Positions 6,914-11,424 of a DNA stretch of 11,424 nucleotides are shown here, one piece after another. The translations under genes were made by a program, and so were the position numbers. The stretch is from IDS-8 sp964607425 (GTDB lineage Bacteria; Pseudomonadota; Gammaproteobacteria; Steroidobacterales; Woeseiaceae), in contig CAZSKQ010000106.1 of assembly GCA_964607425.1 (NCBI GenBank), positions 1-11,424 of the forward strand, in the 5' to 3' direction. Under the pieces are notes generated by a model. The model had not been told where the DNA came from. It did no database searches and worked only from the letters and a program-made list of their open reading frames with translations. Each line of letters begins with the position of its first letter. The stretch's first letter is position 1.

Positions 6914-8160
6914 CCGGGAAGTGACATTTTTGCCGGCTCAGAACACCTGCTGCAGGGGACGAATACCGCCTTCTCGTCGGACCGGTCGCCGCCCGGTGCG
7001 CCGCCCTCGAACCACGTGTGCTGGTAGACGAAAGCAGCCTTCAACCCGGCGAGGGGCCGCCAGTTGACGCCCGCTCCCCAGGTCCTGGCGGCGCGCACGG
7101 CCGCGGCGGGGTCGGCGAACGACGCTGCCCCGCCGGTAAACGCGCCTGTGTCGATTGCCAGGCGACTTACCCGGGCGACCAGTTGCACGGCGCCGGGAGT
7201 TTCCGGATCGCGAAAGCCCGCTTGATCACCGGTAATGAACCACTCCCCGGTAACCTGCCAGGCTTCGTGCTCCAGCGTGGCGGTGCGATCGAATGCCCCC
7301 GTGGTCCGGCGCACATCCTGGCGGACCCGCGCCCATTCGCCCATGAGCCCGAGCGATCCCCTGTACCAGTAGAACTGCGGCGACAGCCGCAGGCGTTCGC
7401 CGTCGGCGAAGACGCCCTCGCTTCCGCTGCGATAGGCGAACACCGTGTTCTGGCCGGGCGACCGGTATCCGGAGAGGAGCGGCATGCCGCTGGTGCCCTC
7501 CGTGCTGCCGTAGGTCGCGCCGATGCCGACGCCAAAAACGGATTCCGTGCCGGAGCCGAACGGTTCGGAAAACAGCCGCAGCGCAATTTCCTGGTTGCCG
7601 TCGGTGTCATCATCACCGGAGCGGCCGTCGTCCACGCCGTTGAACAGCCCGGCGGCCCATTGCAAGCGCGCGTATTCGCCGGACAACGCGACGCCGAGAT
7701 CACGGTTCGGCAACAGCTCCGACACGTAGGATCGCTCCACCAGCCGCAGGCTGCCGGACGACTGCAGGCGCTCCAGGCCCACCGGCGGCTTGAATTTGCC
7801 GGCGCGGAGGGACACGCCGCCGCCAAGCCCGGTTTCCACCCACGCATCGATCAACTGCGCGTCGCCGCCCGCGAAATCCGGCGTCACCTGGAACGCAATG
7901 CGCCCCAGCGTCCCTTCCAGCGTCGGGCGCACCCGGCGCAGGAGCCATTCGTTGTTCTCATCGGGGGCGGAGCCGCCGGAGAACCAGCGGCCGTCGAAAT
8001 GCACGAGCCCGCGCAGCCGCAGCTCCCATTCGCCGTCTCCCGAACGCAGCGCGAAACCGCCGGGACCCGCCGCCACGCCGGCGGCATCCTGTGCCGGCGC
8101 CGGGCTGGAGGACAACACCGCGGTCGCGAGGGCGAGCACTTGCGCCAGGCGCGCGTTCAC
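6874..8160 (-). CDS. Phosphate-selective-porin-family (OprP/OprO) outer-membrane porin; 3' end apparently frameshifted
   Basis: 428 aa as read. The GTG start (8160) overlaps the sbp TGA as GTGA. A signal peptide covers about 1-23, with cleavage near APA-QD. The body is a beta-barrel typical of Porin_O_P: ELRLRGLVHFDGRWF, RRVRPTLEGTLG, RAGKFKPPVGLERLQSS, LPNRDLGVALSG, and a final strand approached by AFVYQHTWFEGGAP...DEKAVFV. After V401 the frame runs into a non-barrel tail to a TAG at 6874. One extra G in the GGGG at 6955-6958 would give V-P-L-Q-Q-V-F-stop (stop at 6940-6938, 407 aa), the aromatic C-terminus expected for assembly by BAM. Its role is probably diffusion of sulfate or another anion across the outer membrane, inferred from its place between sbp and cysA; phosphate is the alternative. 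Confidence 0.85.
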   Translation of the reverse strand: MNARLAQVLALATAVLSSSPAPAQDAAGVAAGPGGFALRSGDGEWELRLRGLVHFDGRWFSGGSAPDENNEWLLRRVRPTLEGTLGRIAFQVTPDFAGGDAQLIDAWVETGLGGGVSLRAGKFKPPVGLERLQSSGSLRLVERSYVSELLPNRDLGVALSGEYARLQWAAGLFNGVDDGRSGDDDTDGNQEIALRLFSEPFGSGTESVFGVGIGATYGSTEGTSGMPLLSGYRSPGQNTVFAYRSGSEGVFADGERLRLSPQFYWYRGSLGLMGEWARVRQDVRRTTGAFDRTATLEHEAWQVTGEWFITGDQAGFRDPETPGAVQLVARVSRLAIDTGAFTGGAASFADPAAAVRAARTWGAGVNWRPLAGLKAAFVYQHTWFEGGAPGGDRSDEKAVFVPCSRCSEPAKMSLPGNRSETDAVTATP

Positions 8161-9221
8161 GACCGGGGTCCTTGTTGCAGGTAGATCCGGTCGAACATGC
8201 CGCCGTCGTTGAAGTGCTCTTCCTGCGCGGCTTTCCAGCCGCCGAACACGTCATCGATCGTGAACAGGTTCACTTCCTGGTACTGGCCGGCATAGCGCGC
8301 GCGGACCTGCTCGTCACGAGGCCGGTAATAGTGCCGGGCGACGATGTCCTGGCCGGCGGGCGAGTACAGGTACTCGAGATAGGCTTGCGCCACGGCGCGC
8401 GTACCCTTGCGGTCGACCACCGTATCGACCACCGCCACCGTCGGCTCGGCCAGGATGCTGATCGACGGCACCACGATCTCCAGCTCGCCCTCCCCCATCT
8501 CCTCCAGGGACAGCAATGCCTCGTTCTCCCAGGCCAGCAGGACGTCACCCAGCCCGCGTTGCACGAAGGTGTTCGTCGACCCGCGTGCGCCCTGGTCCAG
8601 CACCGGCACGTGACGGTAAAGCTCGCCGACGAACTGCGCGGCCTTTTCCCCGGCGGCGGCAATCTCCGTATCCGATGCCGAGTCGAGGCGCACCAGCCCG
8701 CCCAGCTCGCGATCCAGGGCATAACCCCAGGCGGCAAGATAGTTCCAGCGCGCCCCGCCGGAGGTTTTCGGATTGGGCGTTATGACCTCGATCCCGTCTT
8801 TCACCAGGTCGGGCCAGTCGCGAATGTTCTTCGGGTTGCCGGTGCGAACAAGAAATACGATGGTCGACGTATAGGGCGCGCTGTTGTGCGGCAGGCGCGA
8901 CTGCCAATCGGCGTTCAGTCGGCGGCCGTGCTGCCGGATCGCATCGACGTCCCAGGCCAGGGCCAGGGTCACCACGTCGGCATCCAACCCGTCGATCACC
9001 GAGCGCGCCTGGCTGCCGGAACCGCCGTGCGACATCTGCACGACAACCTCTTTACCGGTCTGCTCGCGCCAGTGTTCCGTGAACTGCTCGTTGAACTCAC
9101 GATACATTTCACGCGTCGGATCGTACGAGACGTTGAGTATTTCGACCTTTCCCCCAGGCGGCGCGCAGGCGGCCGCGAGCGCCAGTGGAATGAGGGACAG
9201 CAGGACACGTCGGATGAGCAT
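8157..9221 (-). CDS. sbp: Periplasmic sulfate-binding lipoprotein (Sbp/CysP family)
   Basis: 354 aa with ATG at 9221. The N-terminal signal is MLIRRVLLSLIPLALAAAC; Cys19 after LAAA suggests lipidation, though the lipobox is not perfect. Family signatures in order: ILNVSYDPTRE (28-38), MSHGGSGSQARSVIDGL (63-79), ADVVTLAL, NPKTSGGARWNYLAAWGYAL (150-169), GSTNTFVQRGLGDVLLAWEN (214-233) and a final HFNDGGMFDRIY. These include the positions that bind desolvated sulfate in the Salmonella protein: the TSGG loop (S154, G155, G156) and W231. It captures sulfate in the periplasm and delivers it to CysT/CysW. It heads the operon; its stop overlaps the porin start. Confidence 0.95.
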   Translation of the reverse strand: MLIRRVLLSLIPLALAAACAPPGGKVEILNVSYDPTREMYREFNEQFTEHWREQTGKEVVVQMSHGGSGSQARSVIDGLDADVVTLALAWDVDAIRQHGRRLNADWQSRLPHNSAPYTSTIVFLVRTGNPKNIRDWPDLVKDGIEVITPNPKTSGGARWNYLAAWGYALDRELGGLVRLDSASDTEIAAAGEKAAQFVGELYRHVPVLDQGARGSTNTFVQRGLGDVLLAWENEALLSLEEMGEGELEIVVPSISILAEPTVAVVDTVVDRKGTRAVAQAYLEYLYSPAGQDIVARHYYRPRDEQVRARYAGQYQEVNLFTIDDVFGGWKAAQEEHFNDGGMFDRIYLQQGPRS

Positions 9222-9227
9222 GGCATT

Positions 9228-9233
9228 CTCCCC
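9228..9233 (-). promoter_or_regulatory. Ribosome binding site of sbp
   Basis: Minus-strand GGGGAG, 6 bases before the ATG at 9221. It supports this start and makes sbp the best-initiated gene of the operon. Confidence 0.65.
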
Positions 9234-9249
9234 GGATGAAGGAGCGATG

Positions 9250-9293
9250 CATGCTACGGCCGGCGGGTGACGGCGTCGGTATCGGCGCGGTTA
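9250..9293 (-). repeat. 44-base element upstream of sbp (copy 2)
   Basis: Partner of 6870-6913, 36/44 identical without gaps, beginning 29 bases from the sbp ATG (9221), the same distance as for cysA. It occupies nearly half of the 99-base gap between motB and sbp. No convincing sigma-70 promoter or CysB box was recognised in that gap, although operon transcription must start here or in motB. Confidence 0.6.
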
Positions 9294-9320
9294 TGTTTCA
9301 GTCGCAGTGGCGGGTCGGGG

Positions 9321-10253
9321 TCAGCGGTCCGTAGCCGGTTCTTCCGTGTCTTTCCCCTGTTGCAGCTCGTCAACGGTCGAGAACCGCACTTCACCGCGGA
9401 TCGCCCGTTCCGTTTCATCGTTCAGCACTATGAGATTGATACGCCGATTGATGGGGCTCAGGGGATTCTCGGCATCGAGCGGAAGAGACGACGAGAGACC
9501 GACAACCCTGAGCATCTTGGAATCGTCCATGCCGCCCGCGACCAGCGCGCGGCGCGCGGCGTTGGCCCGGTCGGCCGAAAGCTCCCAGTTCGAATAGCCG
9601 CGCTCCCCCAGCGCATAAGGCGCTGCATCGGTGTGCCCCGCAAGGGAAATAGCGTTGTCGACGCCGTTCAAAAGGCCGCCAATGGTGTGGAGAATATCCG
9701 CGGTATGCTGCTTGAGCACGGCGCCCCCCGTATCGAACATCGCCCGTCTCAGGTCGTCGACGATCAGGATCTGCAATCCTTCCGGCGTCAGCCGCAGCTT
9801 GATCTGGTCACGATAGGGAGCCAGCTTCGGATCGTCCAGGATGGTTTTTTCGACCTTCTTTTTCAGGTCTTCGAGTCCCTTGAGCTCTTCTTCCTTCAAC
9901 GCATCCCGTGCCTTCATCAGGTTTATTGTCTGCACATGGTGCGGTACATCGCTTTTCTGCACCTGCCCCGTGGACCGCGTCAAATCCTCGCCGCCGCCCG
10001 GAATAACGCTTGAGCTGTCGCCGGACCCGGATCCTCCCTGCAGCGCGACCCTCAAGGGCGTACGGAAATATTCTGCGATCCCTTCGAGATCGCCTTGCGA
10101 CGTCGAGCCGATAAGCCACATCAACAGGAAGAATGCCATCATCGCGGTCACGAAGTCGGCATAGGCTATCTTCCACGATCCCCCGTGATTGTCATGGCCT
10201 CGCTTCTTCCTGGCCCGCTTGATGATTACGGGCTGGGGCTTGTCAGCGGCCAT
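9321..10253 (-). CDS. motB: Flagellar motor stator protein MotB
   Basis: 310 aa from the ATG at 10253, 7 bases after the motA stop; a GGAGG lies 12 bases upstream inside motA. The frame is open further upstream within motA, but that part is not MotB-like. There is a basic cytoplasmic N-terminus, one TM segment (about 32-49) with the ion-carrying D33 in YADFVTAMMAFF, a plug and linker, and a C-terminal OmpA-like peptidoglycan-binding domain (about 160-280: LAGHTDAAPY, NWELSADRANAARRALVAGG, LRVVGLSSSLPL, NRRINLIV). It anchors the stator to the cell wall and, with MotA, couples ion flow to rotor torque. Residues are closest to the proton-driven E. coli type. The acidic tail (DTEEPATDR) is unremarkable. 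Confidence 0.96.
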   Translation of the reverse strand: MAADKPQPVIIKRARKKRGHDNHGGSWKIAYADFVTAMMAFFLLMWLIGSTSQGDLEGIAEYFRTPLRVALQGGSGSGDSSSVIPGGGEDLTRSTGQVQKSDVPHHVQTINLMKARDALKEEELKGLEDLKKKVEKTILDDPKLAPYRDQIKLRLTPEGLQILIVDDLRRAMFDTGGAVLKQHTADILHTIGGLLNGVDNAISLAGHTDAAPYALGERGYSNWELSADRANAARRALVAGGMDDSKMLRVVGLSSSLPLDAENPLSPINRRINLIVLNDETERAIRGEVRFSTVDELQQGKDTEEPATDR

Positions 10254-10260
10254 CGAAACG

Positions 10261-11136
10261 TCATTCCTCCGCGGCCACTGCTTTCGAGGCACTCTTGACG
10301 TGCGTTTCGAGTTCCGAGAAGCCCGGCCTGTCTGACGAGTAAAGCACCTTGCGGCCAAATTCGACCGCCACGGCCGGCACGCAGTCGTTAAGGCTGGCCA
10401 GCAGCGTCGCCTTGACACACTCCAGCGCTTTCGTCGACTCATGCAGCTTTTGTTCGATCACGCCGACCAGGGGGCCGACAAAACCGTAGGCCAGCAGGAT
10501 GCCGAGGAACGTTCCGACCAGCGCATGGGCGATCAGCACACCAAGCTCGGACGGCGGCAGGCCTACCGATTCCATCGTATGCACGACTCCCATGACAGCA
10601 GCGACGATGCCAAACGCGGGCAAGCTGTCGGCCGTGCGCTGCAACGCGCGGGCAGGTATTTCGCCTTCGTGATGGTGTGTATCGATCTCGCTGTCCATGA
10701 GCGACTCGACTTCGTGCGCGTTGGACTTTCCGCTCGCCATCAACCTCAGGTAATCGACGATGAATTCAAGCAGGTGATGCTCTTTCATCACTTTCGGATA
10801 CTTGTTGAACAACGCACTCTCTTGCGGCGCCTCGATATCACCCTCGATTGCCAACAGCCCATCCCTGCGAATCTTATTGAGCAGCTCGTACAGCAGTGCC
10901 ATCAACTCCATGTACAGGCCTTTCGTATACTTCGAGCCTTTGAAGAGGTCGGGCAGCACCCTGCCGGTCGCCCTCAGTGTTTTCATCGGACTCGCGACGA
11001 TGAAAGCGCCGACGGCAGCGCCGCCGATCATGAGCAGCTCCAGCGGCTGAAACATGGCGCCAAGGTGACCGCCGGCTGCCGCATAGCCGCCGAAGACCGA
11101 CCCGATGACGATCACGTAGCCCAAAACCACCAGCAT
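10261..11136 (-). CDS. motA: Flagellar motor stator protein MotA
   Basis: 291 aa from the ATG at 11136, chosen because AGGAG sits 6 bases upstream and the protein then begins at TM1 (MLVVLGYVIVIGSVFGGY). The frame extends 70 codons upstream, towards the tRNA, but that part is spurious. It has four TM segments with a large cytoplasmic loop (about 58-168). Residues important in E. coli MotA fall at the same numbers: R90, E98, P173 in DSLPAFGIVAAVMG and P222 in VGPLVG. It forms the ion-conducting stator with MotB and touches FliG in the rotor. A FliA-type promoter lies about 50 bases upstream. Confidence 0.96.
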   Translation of the reverse strand: MLVVLGYVIVIGSVFGGYAAAGGHLGAMFQPLELLMIGGAAVGAFIVASPMKTLRATGRVLPDLFKGSKYTKGLYMELMALLYELLNKIRRDGLLAIEGDIEAPQESALFNKYPKVMKEHHLLEFIVDYLRLMASGKSNAHEVESLMDSEIDTHHHEGEIPARALQRTADSLPAFGIVAAVMGVVHTMESVGLPPSELGVLIAHALVGTFLGILLAYGFVGPLVGVIEQKLHESTKALECVKATLLASLNDCVPAVAVEFGRKVLYSSDRPGFSELETHVKSASKAVAAEE

Positions 11137-11141
11137 CCTGC

Positions 11142-11147
11142 TCTCCT
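11142..11147 (-). promoter_or_regulatory. Ribosome binding site fixing the motA start
   Basis: Minus-strand AGGAGA, 5 bases before the ATG at 11136. It decides against the longer upstream open frame. Confidence 0.7.
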
Positions 11148-11187
11148 GTCCCCACGCCCGGGCATGCGTCGTTACCGCCCACTGCCT

Positions 11188-11214
11188 GTATCGGCGGCAC
11201 CGCGAGATACTTGA
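11188..11214 (-). promoter_or_regulatory. Sigma-28 (FliA) promoter for motAB
   Basis: Minus-strand TCAAGTAT (11214-11207) is followed after exactly 11 bases by GCCGATAC (11195-11188). The FliA consensus is TAAAGTTT-N11-GCCGATAA, so the match is 6/8 and 7/8 with correct spacing. Transcription would start near 11181, leaving a leader of about 45 nt before motA. This fits late-class flagellar expression. Confidence 0.75.
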
Positions 11215-11331
11215 GGCATCGCTCGCAAGTAGTTGGTGGGGGTCGAAATTCCGCGTGAGCATCGGGAATTCCGGGCGTGCGTATCGGGGAGGGCCGCCGC
11301 GCTCATGTTCCCGGGCAGGACCCCCGGAAAA

Positions 11332-11408
11332 TGGCGCCCCGACCATGATTCGAACATGGGACCCCCAGATTAGGAATCTGGTGCTCTATCCTGCTGAGCT
11401 ACCGGGGC
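11332..11408 (-). tRNA. tRNA-Arg (anticodon CCT)
   Basis: A full 77-nt cloverleaf on the minus strand. The acceptor GCCCCGG pairs with TCGGGGC (one G-U), with discriminator G and an encoded CCA. The D-arm is GCTC/GAGC. The anticodon arm is CCAGA-TTCCTAA-TCTGG with anticodon CCT at 11374-11372 (reads AGG). The variable loop is 5 bases, and the T-arm is CCATG-TTCGAAT-CATGG. Its own promoter lies outside the window. Confidence 0.95.
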
Positions 11409-11424
11409 GTTTTCAGGCGGCTGG

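Noticed and set aside
3268..9221. Phosphate (Pst) or molybdate transporter instead of sulfate
   Set aside because: The binding protein carries the sulfate-family signatures (SHGGSGSQAR, NPKTSGGARWNY, GSTNTFVQRG) and the permeases are CysT/CysW-like; only the porin belongs to a phosphate-named family.
9294..9320. Sigma-70 promoter for sbp with CATAAC as -10
   Set aside because: No acceptable -35 at 16-18 bases upstream.
10254..10442. N-terminal extension of motB inside motA
   Set aside because: It is an out-of-frame overlap with motA; the MotB family starts at the basic MAADKPQPVIIKR segment.
11311..11327. Terminator behind the tRNA (CCGGG/CCCGG hairpin)
   Set aside because: The stem is only 5 bp and no T-run follows on the minus strand.
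11137..11346. N-terminal extension of motA towards the tRNA
   Set aside because: It covers the FliA promoter and part of the tRNA 3' end, lacks MotA features, and the ribosome site favours 11136.

Overview
The window looks like chromosomal DNA of a GC-rich, flagellated, Gram-negative gammaproteobacterium. The evidence is an outer-membrane porin and a periplasmic binding lipoprotein, a stator pair of the E. coli MotA/MotB type behind a sigma-28-like promoter, and REP palindromes of the GTAGGAGC type common in Xanthomonadales and Pseudomonas-like genomes. The exact genus cannot be read from the sequence. Every supported gene lies on the minus strand, so the biological reading order runs from high to low coordinates.

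Right part (11424 to 9321): a tRNA-Arg(CCU) gene is followed by a motA-motB flagellar stator operon. A good match to the FliA (sigma-28) promoter lies between the tRNA and motA.

Middle and left (9221 to 506): seven genes form what looks like one long operon for acquiring and sensing sulfate or a related oxyanion. The order is a sulfate-binding lipoprotein (sbp), an OprP/OprO-family anion porin, an unusually long CysA ATPase, the permeases CysT and CysW, and a membrane histidine kinase with its OmpR-type response regulator. Four junctions are 4-base start/stop overlaps (GTGA, TTGA, ATGA, ATGA), and the kinase starts 6 bases after cysW. The proposed flow is outer-membrane entry through the porin, periplasmic capture by Sbp, import by CysT/CysW/CysA, and control by the co-encoded two-component pair.

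Unusual points in this operon: CysA (628 aa) carries about 260 residues beyond the normal transporter ATPase, including a stretch that resembles a universal stress protein (Usp) domain. A 44-base element, 36/44 identical, occurs at exactly the same distance upstream of both the sbp and cysA starts. The porin frame is shifted by one base just before its terminal LQQVF-stop. Two near-identical REP palindromes sit in gene ends: one is translated in the cysA tail, the other supplies the response regulator stop codon.

Left edge (1 to 486): about 410 bases without a convincing protein gene contain several hairpins, a weak promoter and a strong intrinsic terminator, all on the minus strand, so a small RNA is possible. 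The first 46 bases, directly after the terminator U-tract, look like the 5' end of a group II intron of the class that inserts behind terminators (IIC). The rest of the intron lies outside the window.
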